NCBI GenBank assembly: GCA_018825965.1
Contig: JAHKAA010000035.1
Coordinates: 1 to 64,000 of the forward strand
Direction: 5' to 3'
Length of the DNA stretch: 64,000 nucleotides
Origin: Gammaproteobacteria bacterium
Lineage (GTDB): Bacteria > Pseudomonadota > Gammaproteobacteria > Enterobacterales > Alteromonadaceae
Below, piece by piece: positions 47,860 through 57,863 of this stretch (position 1 is the first letter of the stretch; every line of letters begins with the position of its first letter). Under the pieces are notes generated by a model, which saw only the letters and a list, made by a program, of their open reading frames with translations, did not search any database and was not told the origin of the DNA. The position numbers and the translations under genes are program-made.

Positions 47860-48573
47860 TCAAAGCTCCAGCAAGATATCCTGCACACGCCAGATATCAG
47901 CGGGGCAGAGCAGGCTTTTATGATTGGCAAGCAAGGTCAGATAAGTTCTGCGTGACAAAGGTTGTGCTCCTAACTGCTGTAAAAAAGGATTCATCATCTG
48001 ACAATCAATATAGCCTGTCGCAAAGGATGACAGATGCTGCTGTAAGGCCACCAACGCAATTTTTGCGGTATTGGGTAGGGTATTAAACATAGACTCGCCA
48101 CAAAACAGCTGACCGACCATCACGCCATAACAACCACCCACCAGTTCGCCTTCAGACCAGACTTCAACACTATGGGCATGGCCTTGCTGGTGCAAAGTGA
48201 TGTAAGCCTGCTGAATGTCGGGTACTATCCAGGTGCCTTGCTGTGAAGCGCGTGGTGCACTGCAGGCACGGATCACCGCAGGGAATGCTTTATTGATAGT
48301 GATTTGAAAGCTGGAATGGTGCAATAACTTACGCAAAGTGCGGTTGAGTTTTAATACGCCGGGTGTAAAAATGGCTCGTTGTGACGGACTCCACCACAAC
48401 AGCGGATCGCCCGGGCTAAACCAGGGGAAAATGCCATTTTGATAGGCTTTTAATAAACGTTGTGGTGATAAATCACCACCCATAGCCAATAAGCCGTCCG
48501 GTTCAGTCAGAGCCTGACTGACCGGAGGGAATTCAAGCGATGCTTTTGATAATTCGGGTAAATAAATCACCAC
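47860..48573 (-). CDS. aat: Leucyl/phenylalanyl-tRNA-protein transferase Aat
   Basis: This 237-residue enzyme adds Leu or Phe from tRNA to N-terminal Arg and Lys. Conserved blocks are EPDGLLAMGGDLSPQRLLKAYQNGIFPWF, PLLWWSPSQRAIF, HSVEVWSEGELVGGCYGV and GESMF. It reads GTG GTG at the start and I use 48573. It is separated from trxB by 26 bases and is followed directly by bpt, so both N-end transferases are co-transcribed. Confidence 0.95.
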   Translation of the reverse strand: MVIYLPELSKASLEFPPVSQALTEPDGLLAMGGDLSPQRLLKAYQNGIFPWFSPGDPLLWWSPSQRAIFTPGVLKLNRTLRKLLHHSSFQITINKAFPAVIRACSAPRASQQGTWIVPDIQQAYITLHQQGHAHSVEVWSEGELVGGCYGVMVGQLFCGESMFNTLPNTAKIALVALQQHLSSFATGYIDCQMMNPFLQQLGAQPLSRRTYLTLLANHKSLLCPADIWRVQDILLEL

Positions 48574-48599
48574 TATTTACCCTTGAAAGTTCAAAGCTT

Positions 48600-49559
<960 letters not shown>

Positions 49560-49791
49560 TTACTCCGGCATTTTGTATTCAGTGATCTATTCATTGGATT
49601 TGTTAATGGGGCCGATTTTATGGCATTGCAACTGCGAGATAAAGCACAACTGCATTTTTTCAGGTTCAGACTCTGGCAAGGATCCCGTGCTATGGTATTG
49701 TTTGTTTACACCTATTTGTTATTGCTCCTCCGCACATGTTGAAATTGCACTATGCGCTGCCTGCTTTTTTTCATTCTGGAGGCCTGAATTG

Positions 49792-52700
49792 ATGAGGTTC
49801 AGGTGCTGTCATTATGTTCTGTATCTGTGGCTGATAAGCTGCAGCTTTATGCTGTCTGCTCACGTTCATTTTACCCGCATTAGTGTGGATGATGGTTTGC
49901 CCAATGCCAGCATCTATAAAATACTGCAGGATGATGATGGCTATATCTGGCTTGGGTCGACCAATACTGGTTTATTACGCTACAACGGTTACGAACTGGA
50001 AGCTTTTGATGTGTTACCCGCCTCCGTCAGCGAAAATATGCTGGTGCCTGATATTGATGCCTTGTTGATTGATCAGAACCATCAACTCTGGGTGGGCAGT
50101 TGGGGCATGGGGCTGAGCAAGGTGAATATCCGCACCGGGCAAATCACACATTATTCCGATCAAGCTGGCAGTGCCTTGCGCCTTGCCAGCAACTACATTC
50201 AAAGTTTATTGGTGGACCAATCCGGAGCCTTATGGATAGGTACGAACAAGGGCCTGCAGCTTTTGTCACCTGATGGTTCATTACAAACTATAGGTGCCGA
50301 AGGCAGTGCTCAGCCTCTGATCCATCAGCGGATCTGGGCACTGGAACAAAGCGATGATGGCACAGTCTGGATTGCCACCAGTAACGGCTTGCATCAATGG
50401 ACGGCAAAAGATGGGCTCAGTGTTGCCTATCAGGCTTTTGGTTCACACAACGTCAACAATGAAATGCGCACCTTGTTTGCTTATGGTGACAAATTGTGGA
50501 TCGGCGGGCGCAGTGCTTTGTTTCTGTTTGACCGCGCTTTGTCTGAATTTAGGGCTGTGCCTTTTTATGATGATGCAGTCAGTCCTATTATCAATGTGTT
50601 GGTCAGCGATCAACAAGGCAATATGTTGGTAGGGACTTTTGATGGCGTCTACAAATTGTCTCTGATCTCAGGTCAGTTTGAAGCTTTTGGTAACCACCGA
50701 CAGTTGTTACCCGGTATCAACGTACGTTCTTTATTGGTTGACCGTAGTGGTTTGTTATGGGTTGGCAGCAGAGAAAAAGGGTTATTCTACGGCAGGCATC
50801 AGCCGTCTGCTTTTACTGATCTTAGGGAGTGGGGTGAACAGGCTGCCACTTTAGCTGCTAAACAGCTCACAGCTGTTAAAGTGGAAGATGATTTTTTATG
50901 GTTAGGCACAGCGGACCAATTTTATCAATTCAACAGAAGCACAGGCAAAGTTAAGGTTTTTGCTATGCCGGCACGGGTTAATGCGATCACCAGAAGCAGT
51001 CAAGGCGAGCTCTATCTTGGCTCAGATAATGGGTTGTGGTTATTTGATGAAAAAAATCAACAATTGCGACAGCTGGATTCAGGGCAAAGGCTCAATAGCA
51101 CTCTGTGGCAAAATGTGCGGGATCTGATCAGCTTACCAGACGGCAGTTTATGGCTGGGTTTATGGCAAAATGGCCTGATGCGCTGGGATCCGGCAGGCAA
51201 TCACCAGCAATGGCTCCGGGATATGGCGCAGCAGAAAGTAGGGGATGCTGTGCAGGTGGTGCAGCACATTCAGGGACAACTTTGGCTCGGAACCCGCTAT
51301 TCAGGCGCTTTTCTGCTGAACCCGGGCACTGGCCAATTACAGGCTTTGGCTGAGTGGTTGCCTGTTCAACAAGCTTTAGATATTCAGTGCATAGCACCTG
51401 GTCCGGATAATACGGTATTGATTTGCAGCAGAAGTGGTTTGTTAAGTCTGGATCCGGAAAATCGCATCGTGTCGGTGCTGGTAGAAGCGGCCAAACTGCC
51501 GGGCACTGAATTACTGGGGGCTTACACAGATAAACAAAACAATATCTGGTTGTTATCGGCTTATGGTTTAACCTTAAAACCTTACCAGAAAGAGCGCTTA
51601 ACTACCTTTACAGAACAAGACGGCCTTAATAGTAAAGAAATGATTTTCAAAGCCTTTTCGGTATCCAAACGCGACAACTTGTATCTGGGTACTGCCGGAG
51701 GCTTAGCTATAGTCAACGCCGGACGACTCTGGCTGAATCATCACAAAGCCAACACCCGTATTTCAGCCATTTGGATTGACCAAAAAAAGCTGAAAGCCGG
51801 CATTATGCAAGGACCATGGTCGCATATCGAATTAAAACCCGGTGAAAGTATTAGTCTGGAGCTGGCCAGCCTCGATTTCCACGACCCCAAACGCAACCAG
51901 TTTATTTATCAACTCGAAGGGGTAGATAACAGCTGGCAACACAATACCGGCTACACCAAAGTGAATTACAGCCAGTTGGAGCCAGGCAGTTATAAGTTTA
52001 AAGTGCTGGGATCAAACCAGCATGGCTTATTTACCGATAAAGCTCAGACGCTGACTATCGAAGTTTTGCCTTTATGGTGGCAGCGCGGCTGGGTGATCAC
52101 AGGCCTTGCACTGCTTTTATTGTTATTGCTGTTGGCTGGTCATGGCTACAGGCTGAGGCATATGCGACAAATTAATAAGTTGTTGCAGCAGTCAGTACAG
52201 GAAAGGGCCAATAATCAAACTGTATTGGAGGCTATGGTCGAGGAGCGTACTAAAGCCTTGCAGGACAGCACTGCCACTTTGTCTCTGCGTTCACGACAGC
52301 TGGAGCTGAGTTTGTCGCAACTGGCCGCAAATAACAAAGAACTTAAACGGTTGAATCATTTAAAAGATGAGTTTATCTCTACGGTCAGCCATGAATTACG
52401 TACCCCTTTAACTTCTATTCGTGGTGCGGTCGGATTACTTGCCAGTAAAGCTGTGGATCAGGATTCAGGGCATTACCAGCAATTACTGCACACCGCCCTG
52501 GGGAACAGTGAACGATTATCGCAGTTGATTAACGACTTATTAGATTTGCAAAAGTTTGAATCCGGTAACTTTAGTTTGTCTTTTGAAGTGACAGATATGA
52601 AGCAGCTTGTACTTCAGGCGCTGGACAGCATTGCGCCTTATGCTGCCAAGTATCAGGTAAGTTTTCAGGTGAAGCTGGACGACTGTCGGGTGGTTGCTGA

Positions 52701-53058
52701 TCACATCAGACTAAGACAAGTGGTGGATAATTTATTGTCGAATGCCATTAAATTTTCCGGCAGAGGTCAGACAGTCGAGGTTCAATTAAACCAAAACGCC
52801 GGTTTTATGCGTTTTGCAGTGCAGGATCAGGGCTCTGGTATTCCGGATAACTTCCGCAGCCGTATTTTTGAAAAGTTTTCGCAGGCCGATGGTTCCAGCA
52901 GTCGCAAAGCTGAAGGCACAGGGCTTGGTTTAAATATCTGCAAAACTATTATTGCGGCTCATCATGGCACTATTGGTTTTGACAGTGAGCCAGGCCAGGG
53001 CGCTTTGTTTTGGTTTGAATTACCGCTAACACAAGAGGGCCGGTCAGAGGCTGTTTAA
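49792..53058 (+). CDS. Sensor histidine kinase with Reg_prop beta-propeller
   Basis: This 1088-residue protein has, in order, a signal peptide (about 1-23), two blade-repeat beta-propellers built from repeats of the type SLWLG / DGTVWIATSNGL (about 25-650), a Y_Y_Y-like domain (about 660-760), one membrane helix (about 767-787), a coiled coil, a HisKA domain with His867 (FISTVSHELRTPLTSIRG), and a HATPase_c domain with N box NLLSNAIKFS and G box GTGLGLNICK. Unlike hybrid relatives it has no receiver or DNA-binding domain. No response regulator is adjacent. Ligand unknown. ATG 49792 has GGAGG nine bases before it. The open frame to 49555 is not used. Confidence 0.88.
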   Translation: MRFRCCHYVLYLWLISCSFMLSAHVHFTRISVDDGLPNASIYKILQDDDGYIWLGSTNTGLLRYNGYELEAFDVLPASVSENMLVPDIDALLIDQNHQLWVGSWGMGLSKVNIRTGQITHYSDQAGSALRLASNYIQSLLVDQSGALWIGTNKGLQLLSPDGSLQTIGAEGSAQPLIHQRIWALEQSDDGTVWIATSNGLHQWTAKDGLSVAYQAFGSHNVNNEMRTLFAYGDKLWIGGRSALFLFDRALSEFRAVPFYDDAVSPIINVLVSDQQGNMLVGTFDGVYKLSLISGQFEAFGNHRQLLPGINVRSLLVDRSGLLWVGSREKGLFYGRHQPSAFTDLREWGEQAATLAAKQLTAVKVEDDFLWLGTADQFYQFNRSTGKVKVFAMPARVNAITRSSQGELYLGSDNGLWLFDEKNQQLRQLDSGQRLNSTLWQNVRDLISLPDGSLWLGLWQNGLMRWDPAGNHQQWLRDMAQQKVGDAVQVVQHIQGQLWLGTRYSGAFLLNPGTGQLQALAEWLPVQQALDIQCIAPGPDNTVLICSRSGLLSLDPENRIVSVLVEAAKLPGTELLGAYTDKQNNIWLLSAYGLTLKPYQKERLTTFTEQDGLNSKEMIFKAFSVSKRDNLYLGTAGGLAIVNAGRLWLNHHKANTRISAIWIDQKKLKAGIMQGPWSHIELKPGESISLELASLDFHDPKRNQFIYQLEGVDNSWQHNTGYTKVNYSQLEPGSYKFKVLGSNQHGLFTDKAQTLTIEVLPLWWQRGWVITGLALLLLLLLLAGHGYRLRHMRQINKLLQQSVQERANNQTVLEAMVEERTKALQDSTATLSLRSRQLELSLSQLAANNKELKRLNHLKDEFISTVSHELRTPLTSIRGAVGLLASKAVDQDSGHYQQLLHTALGNSERLSQLINDLLDLQKFESGNFSLSFEVTDMKQLVLQALDSIAPYAAKYQVSFQVKLDDCRVVADHIRLRQVVDNLLSNAIKFSGRGQTVEVQLNQNAGFMRFAVQDQGSGIPDNFRSRIFEKFSQADGSSSRKAEGTGLGLNICKTIIAAHHGTIGFDSEPGQGALFWFELPLTQEGRSEAV

Positions 53059-53708
53059 GCAGCCACTGACAGCGGCAACACATAAAAGTACACAGCCAGA
53101 AAATGGCAAAGGCTGCCTGAGAGTACAAACAAGTGCCAGATCAAATGATGCATAAACAAAGTTTTTTGCACATAAAACAGCACCCCACCTGAATAAAATA
53201 AACCACCTGCCAATAACCACCACATGCCCGCTGCTGGTACATGGGTCAGCATAGGGTTGATAGCCACTATCACTATCCAGCCCATCATCAGATACATAGC
53301 CAGAGATAATTTCTGATATTTAGCGCCGGTAAAAAGCTTTAACAGTACGCCAGCCAGCGCAATACTCCAGACTAAGGCAAATAACCACCAGCCCCAGTTG
53401 TCCCTTAAACTCACCAGCGTAAAAGGGGTGTAGGTGCCAGCAATCAGAATAAAAATAGCCGAATGATCCAGTTTTCTCAGCCAGAGCTTATGCTGCAGGT
53501 TGCCAATGGCATGATACAACGTAGAGCTGCCGTATAATAAAATTAAACTCAGGCCAAAGACCCAACTGCTTAATTGCCGCCAGAAATCGGTATCAGCACT
53601 TTGCTGCAGCATCAGATACAAGCCAATGATGCTGGCTAACACCCCTATACCATGGCTGATGGCATGGCTTAATTCTTCTGATGCACTGTAACTGGTTGCT
53701 GCTTTCAT
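53055..53708 (-). CDS. trhA: Hemolysin III family / PAQR membrane protein TrhA
   Basis: This 217-residue protein has seven membrane helices and the PAQR metal residues: EELSHAISHGIG with a Glu/His pair near the N-terminus, STLYHAIG near the middle and LFMHHLIWHLFVLSGSLCHFLAV at the end. Family members affect membrane-lipid homeostasis and were named from haemolysis assays. Converges with the kinase gene, overlapping it by four bases at the 3' end. Confidence 0.9.
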   Translation of the reverse strand: MKAATSYSASEELSHAISHGIGVLASIIGLYLMLQQSADTDFWRQLSSWVFGLSLILLYGSSTLYHAIGNLQHKLWLRKLDHSAIFILIAGTYTPFTLVSLRDNWGWWLFALVWSIALAGVLLKLFTGAKYQKLSLAMYLMMGWIVIVAINPMLTHVPAAGMWWLLAGGLFYSGGVLFYVQKTLFMHHLIWHLFVLSGSLCHFLAVYFYVLPLSVAA

Positions 53709-53845
53709 CTTCTGTATGGCGTTCTGAGTGGTTGAAAAGATGATGTTAACACTGGCTGGATAAAAGCAACCAGCCTGATTCGTTATTTTCGACAGATAGA
53801 GGTAAACTAACGACCTTTGTTTTTTATACTCAACAGTAGTCTTTT

Positions 53846-55123
53846 ATGTCTGTGCTTCTTGTGGTCGGTTATGTCTGGCCTGAACCTAATTCCTCCGCTG
53901 CCGGCAGTCGGATGCTGTCTTTGCTGGCGATGTTCCGTGAGCAGAACTGGACTGTTATTTTTGCAAGTCCGGCGGAAAAAAGCCCACACCGTTTTGATTT
54001 AAGCCAGTGGCAAATTGCCGAACAACAGATCCAGTTAAACGACAGCAGCTTTGATGAGCAATTAAAACAGTGGCAGCCCGATATGGTGATGTTTGACCGT
54101 TTTATGCTTGAAGAGCAGTTTGGCTGGCGTGTTGAACAGCAATGCCCTGATGCGCTGCGGTTATTAGATACTGAAGATCTGCACTTTTTACGTTTAGCCC
54201 GCCAGCAGGCGTTTAAAGCGGGCAGGGCAGTGACACTGGATGATTTACACAGCGAACAGGCGCAGCGTGAAATAGCTGCTATTTACCGCTCTGATCTGAC
54301 GTTAATTATTTCAGACGCTGAAATGCAGCTGCTGACAGAACACTTTAAAGTGCCAACAGAGTTGCTGTGTTACAGCCCGTTTTGGCTTGAAACTCAAACC
54401 GAAGCTGAACTCCTTGCTGATTTACCCCTGTTTGAACAGCGCCAGCATTTTGTTTCTATTGGTAATTTCCGGCATGAACCAAACTGGCAGGCCGTGCTCT
54501 GGCTCAAGCAGCAGATCTGGCCTTTGATCCGCAAGCAACTGCCCAAAGCCGAACTGCATATTTATGGCGCTTATCCGCCGCCTAAAGCCACACAGTTGCA
54601 TCAGCCTAAAGAGGGGTTTCTGGTCAAAGGCTGGGCTGAAAGTGCAGCTGAAGTGGTTAAAAATGGCCGTGTGTTATTAGCCCCTTTGGCTTTTGGGGCT
54701 GGCCTTAAAGGCAAATTTATTGATGCCATGCTGCAGGGCACTCCGAATGTCACCACGGCCATAGGCGCTGAAGGCATGGTGCATCAGGGGCAGTGGGCCG
54801 GACTTATTGGCGAAACTGCTGAACAAATCGCAGAGGCCGCTGTGCTTTTGTATCAGGACCAGGCTTTATGGCAGCAAAAACAGCAGCAAGGCTTTTGCAT
54901 TCTGGCGCAGCGTTTTGCACAAGAGCAGCATCAGCCCCGCGTCTGGCAGCAATTGATGGACGTGCAGCAACAGTTGTCACAGCACAGATTAACGAACTTC
55001 ACTGGCGCTATGCTCAGACATCATCAGCATCGCAGCACGCAGTTTATGGCGCAGTGGATTGAAGCAAAAACTAAATTGGCAGAGCTGAAATACAACCTTG
55101 CACAGGAGACAATACATGAGTGA
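53846..55123 (+). CDS. Glycosyltransferase (GT-B type)
   Basis: This 425-residue protein opens VLLVVGYVWPEPNSSAAGSRMLSLLAMFREQ. HFVSIGNFRHEPNWQAVLWLKQQIWP begins the second GT-B half, and LLAPLAFGAGLKGKFIDAMLQGTPNVTT is the donor-binding region. The extra C-terminal 60 residues form a helical tail. Donor and acceptor are unknown. It overlaps the Nif3-like gene by eight bases, so it is co-transcribed with two genes of unrelated function. It is not near the polysaccharide locus. Confidence 0.75.
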   Translation: MSVLLVVGYVWPEPNSSAAGSRMLSLLAMFREQNWTVIFASPAEKSPHRFDLSQWQIAEQQIQLNDSSFDEQLKQWQPDMVMFDRFMLEEQFGWRVEQQCPDALRLLDTEDLHFLRLARQQAFKAGRAVTLDDLHSEQAQREIAAIYRSDLTLIISDAEMQLLTEHFKVPTELLCYSPFWLETQTEAELLADLPLFEQRQHFVSIGNFRHEPNWQAVLWLKQQIWPLIRKQLPKAELHIYGAYPPPKATQLHQPKEGFLVKGWAESAAEVVKNGRVLLAPLAFGAGLKGKFIDAMLQGTPNVTTAIGAEGMVHQGQWAGLIGETAEQIAEAAVLLYQDQALWQQKQQQGFCILAQRFAQEQHQPRVWQQLMDVQQQLSQHRLTNFTGAMLRHHQHRSTQFMAQWIEAKTKLAELKYNLAQETIHE

Positions 55124-55880
55124 AATCAGCCGTCAGGCTTTAGTTCAGCTGTTGGATCAGGAACTCCAAAGCCATCTGATCAAAGATTATTGCCCCAATG
55201 GTTTACAGGTAGAGGGCAAAAACCAGATTAAAAAAATAGTGGCTGGTGTGACTGCTTCTCAGGCGTTGCTGGATGCAGCTGTAACAGCTGGGGCTGATGC
55301 CATTCTGGTGCACCATGGATATTTCTGGAAAAACGAAGATTATGTGATCACCGGCATCAAAAAACGTCGTTTACAAAGCCTGTTAAAACACGATATCAGC
55401 CTGATTGCTTACCATTTGCCGTTGGATGTGCACCCGCTGCTTGGTAACAATGCCCAACTGGCATTAAAGCTGGGCTTAACCCAGTGGCAGGCAGTGCCCG
55501 GTGTTAGCCCGGCAGGCGTTTTGATGCGCGGCACTTTAGCTAAGGCGATGACCAGCCAGCAGATAGCGGATAGGCTACATTATGAGCTCAATCGCACTCC
55601 GCTGCTGCATGCAGTGCTGGATAAACCAATAACAGAACTGGCCTGGTGCACGGGCGGTGGTCAGTCTTATATTGATCAGGCTTATGCTGCAGGTGCAGAA
55701 GTTTTTATCAGCGGTGAAGTGTCGGAACAAACTATTCACAGTTCCCGCGAGCTTGGCATCGACTTTATTGCCGCTGGTCATCATGCCACTGAGCGTTATG
55801 GCATCAAAGCTTTGGCTGAATTTGTGCAGCAAAAAACCGGTGTGGTCTGCGAGTTTATTGATATCGACAATCCGGCTTAA
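55116..55880 (+). CDS. Nif3-like dinuclear metal protein (YbgI family)
   Basis: This 254-residue protein has the Nif3/YbgI hallmarks: LIKDYCPNGLQVEGKNQIKKIVAGVTAS near the N-terminus, LVHHGYFWKNED with the metal-binding His pair, HLPLDVHPLLGNN, and late SGEVSEQTIHSSRELGIDFIAAGHHATERYG. Crystal structures show a hexamer with a dinuclear metal site. It has been linked to GTP cyclohydrolase-like activity, but its role is unsettled. ATG 55116 overlaps the previous stop. Confidence 0.9.
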   Translation: MSEISRQALVQLLDQELQSHLIKDYCPNGLQVEGKNQIKKIVAGVTASQALLDAAVTAGADAILVHHGYFWKNEDYVITGIKKRRLQSLLKHDISLIAYHLPLDVHPLLGNNAQLALKLGLTQWQAVPGVSPAGVLMRGTLAKAMTSQQIADRLHYELNRTPLLHAVLDKPITELAWCTGGGQSYIDQAYAAGAEVFISGEVSEQTIHSSRELGIDFIAAGHHATERYGIKALAEFVQQKTGVVCEFIDIDNPA

Positions 55881-55906
55881 GAGTTTTACCAAGTGAGTAA
55901 TAAACA

Positions 55907-56680
55907 GTGACTAAAAAGCAGCAGGACCGCAGTTTTGATGGCATAGCGGGCAAGTTTCAGAAAAATATTTACCAGACCACTAAGGGCCGCCTGCGCCAGG
56001 CTGTGCTGTTGCGTGACTTTGCACAATGTGCCGATTTACAGCAGCCCAGCCGTATTCTGGATGTAGGTGCAGGGCAGGGGCAACTGGCGCTGGCTTTAGC
56101 AGCACAAGGCCATCAGGTCACATTAACTGATCTGTCGCAGGATATGCTGGATATAGCGTTACAGGATGCCAGAGAGCGTGGAGTGGAAGCGCAGATCCAA
56201 TGCCATGCTCTGGCTTTGCAGCAGTTGTCTGAGCAAAAATGGCAGCCTTTTCCTGTGGTGTTATGTCATGCGGTGTTGGAATGGTTGCATGAGCCTGCAG
56301 AGGCCATCAGACAATTGCGCTCTTTAGTGCAAAAAGGCGGGCTGGTGTCGCTGATGTTTTACAATAAAGACGCTAAACGCCTGAGCAATATTATTTATGG
56401 CAATTTTAACTATGTGCTGCGCGATTTGGCTTTTAAGAAAAAAGTCAGTTTAAGCCCGCAAAACCCGCTGCAACCTGAAGAGGTGTATCGCTGGTGTAAA
56501 GAGGCTGGTTTTGTCATTGAAGGCAAAACCGGAGTGCGTTGTTTCCATGATTATCTGCGCGACCGCTCAGAGCAGGAGACAGAATTTGACAACTTGCTGC
56601 AAGTGGAACTGCAATACAACAGACAAGAACCTTATGCCTCTATAGGGCGTTATCAGCATTTGTTACTCCGGGCTCTGTAA
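55907..56680 (+). CDS. cmoM: tRNA 5-carboxymethoxyuridine methyltransferase CmoM
   Basis: This 257-residue class I SAM methyltransferase carries RSFDGIAGKFQKNIYQTTKGRLRQAVLL at the N-terminus, motif I LDVGAGQGQLALALAAQG, then CHAVLEWLHEP, LVSLMFYNKDAKRL and GVRCFHDYLRDRS. These match E. coli CmoM closely. It methylates cmo5U34 to mcmo5U in wobble tRNAs. GTG 55907. Last gene of the run with the Nif3-like gene 26 bases upstream. Confidence 0.92.
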   Translation: MTKKQQDRSFDGIAGKFQKNIYQTTKGRLRQAVLLRDFAQCADLQQPSRILDVGAGQGQLALALAAQGHQVTLTDLSQDMLDIALQDARERGVEAQIQCHALALQQLSEQKWQPFPVVLCHAVLEWLHEPAEAIRQLRSLVQKGGLVSLMFYNKDAKRLSNIIYGNFNYVLRDLAFKKKVSLSPQNPLQPEEVYRWCKEAGFVIEGKTGVRCFHDYLRDRSEQETEFDNLLQVELQYNRQEPYASIGRYQHLLLRAL

Positions 56681-56718
56681 GCTTTTTCCTTAATCGAAAA
56701 TTAAATGTGAAAAAACAG

Positions 56719-56746
56719 TTGCAGTGCGGAATAAAGCTGTTATGAT
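56719..56746 (+). promoter_or_regulatory. Sigma-70 promoter of the candidate sRNA
   Basis: TTGCAG (56719-56724) and TATGAT (56741-56746) are separated by 16 bases. Both are near consensus. Transcription should start near 56752. Confidence 0.6.
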
Positions 56747-56755
56747 TAATTCCGT

Positions 56756-56774
56756 AATGCGAACGGTTATCATT
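56756..56774 (+). promoter_or_regulatory. Fur-box-like site
   Basis: AATGCGAACGGTTATCATT agrees at 14 of 19 positions with the Fur consensus AATGATAATCATTATCATT (both written 5'-3'). It begins just after the predicted start site, where bound Fur would block transcription. Inference by eye. Confidence 0.45.
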
Positions 56775-56937
56775 TGCAAAGTATGCAATCAAGTGGGAAG
56801 TCTGCGCCCTGCCAGGAAGGCAGCTTGATTTCGTAGGCGGATAATAGTTGTGTTACATGTTGTGACCCTATGACAACAACTGTTCTGCTGTTGTTGTCAG
56901 ACTCCGAAGTCTTTGCCCATCCAAAGACCACGTTCTG

Positions 56938-56966
56938 GCCCGGCCTTATCAGCCGGGCATTTTTTT
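56938..56966 (+). terminator. Intrinsic terminator of the candidate sRNA
   Basis: GCCCGGC-cttatca-GCCGGGC followed by ATTTTTTT. It points rightward, belongs to no annotated gene nearby (cmoM ended 258 bases earlier), and so marks the end of the sRNA or of a long cmoM transcript. Confidence 0.85.
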
Positions 56967-57109
56967 AAGTCCGGGAGCCAGATATTTATCAACCCTATAA
57001 GATAAAAAACGGGCTTTGAGCGAATTGGAAAAGCCGCACACTGCAGAATCATGGCTATTACCCCATTTCACTGCACTTTCTGGATTTGCCTGTAGTGATT
57101 ATGGCCATA

Positions 57110-57739
57110 TCAGCCAGGAATCAACGGTTCACTGCGTGGTGTGATGATGCAGTCTGCTGTCAGATCTTCTTTTAAGATCAACCAGATAATTGTCGAAATA
57201 AACTGACTGGTTTGTTCTGCAGAAGCTTGCAACGCATCTGAAGTGATTGAATAACCCTCAATAAAAGGTATGAGTAATAACTCAATACGGCGGATTTTGG
57301 CAGAGTCCTCTGTCAATTTGGCAAAGATCTGGCTTAATTTTGTGGCACTTTGCAGATAATAATAATCAAGATGATTTTTTATCGGCAAGCTGCGACTTGA
57401 TAAGGCCCAGAACTCACGGAAAATGCGGCACCACTCAAGCAGTTCCTCACTGTGAATTAAACTGGCGATAAATTTTTGCAAGTCTGGCAACTGTATTTCC
57501 GGTTTCTCTGCCAGGTGACGAAAAAATTCCACCTCAATAATTGCCATGCATTTGTTGAGGTACGTATCAATCATTGCCATCAGCAATTTTTCACGATCTT
57601 TATAATAATATTGCAAATTACCGAGGCTAATTCCTGAACGCTCAGCCACCTTTCGCATGGTCAGCCCGTGGCTGCCATGTTCTGCAAGTAAATCCAATGC
57701 ATATTCGAGTATCCGTTGTTGGTTGTTCGTTCTGACCAC
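57110..57739 (-). CDS. TetR/AcrR-family regulator
   Basis: This 209-residue protein has an N-terminal helix-turn-helix (residues 8-55: RILEYALDLLAEHGSHGLTMRKVAERSGISLGNLQYYYKDREKLLMAMI), the typical TetR DNA-binding signature, and a helical ligand/dimer domain to the end. It is divergent from the ketosynthase operon and is the obvious candidate to control it. The start is GTG 57739. GTG fits the N-terminus of family members. Confidence 0.88.
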   Translation of the reverse strand: MVRTNNQQRILEYALDLLAEHGSHGLTMRKVAERSGISLGNLQYYYKDREKLLMAMIDTYLNKCMAIIEVEFFRHLAEKPEIQLPDLQKFIASLIHSEELLEWCRIFREFWALSSRSLPIKNHLDYYYLQSATKLSQIFAKLTEDSAKIRRIELLLIPFIEGYSITSDALQASAEQTSQFISTIIWLILKEDLTADCIITPRSEPLIPG

Positions 57740-57849
57740 TGCTGTACCCTTTTATCTGATATTGCGTCAATGAAACATGGCAAGGTTTCGCCAATATACC
57801 AAACTTCCTTTTGCAGGTAATTTTTCGGTTTGCCATCCGGATCAAATTG

Positions 57850-57863
57850 GATTGTAAACAATC
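57850..57863. promoter_or_regulatory. Palindrome GATTGT-aa-ACAATC near the TetR gene
   Basis: Perfect 6-bp arms with a two-base centre, 110 bases upstream of the TetR start. TetR operators are often short palindromes, so it may be the autoregulatory site. No proof from sequence alone. Confidence 0.35.

Larger units (their letters stand above)
56752..56967 (+). ncRNA. Candidate structured small RNA, about 215 nt
   Basis: Between the promoter at 56719 and the intrinsic terminator at 56938 no gene is present, yet four stems occur in order. AATCAAG/CTTGATT (56787-56793 with 56824-56830) encloses CTGCC-aggaa-GGCAG (56809-56823). TGACAACAAC/GTTGTTGTCA is a 10-bp stem (56871-56899). AGACT-ccga-AGTCT (56899-56912) competes with GTCTTTG-cccatc-CAAAGAC (56909-56928). 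A GU-rich single strand (GTTGTGTTACATGTTGTG, 56847-56864) could be a base-pairing seed, as in GcvB-type RNAs. I do not recognise a known family. Confidence 0.55.
56681..57109. other. Gene-free 429-base stretch holding a candidate sRNA
   Basis: No protein gene is visible. It contains the promoter, Fur-box-like site, structured transcript and terminator described in the next entries, plus about 140 bases after the terminator (56968-57109) in which I see nothing further. Confidence 0.6.

Noticed and set aside
56757..56828. A 23-codon frame inside the candidate sRNA
   Set aside because: No ribosome site, and the sequence is mostly used for stems. I judge it to be chance.
56847..56864. Assigning the sRNA to GcvB because of its GU-rich segment
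   Set aside because: Only the base composition of one segment is similar. There is no gcvA neighbour and the stems differ.
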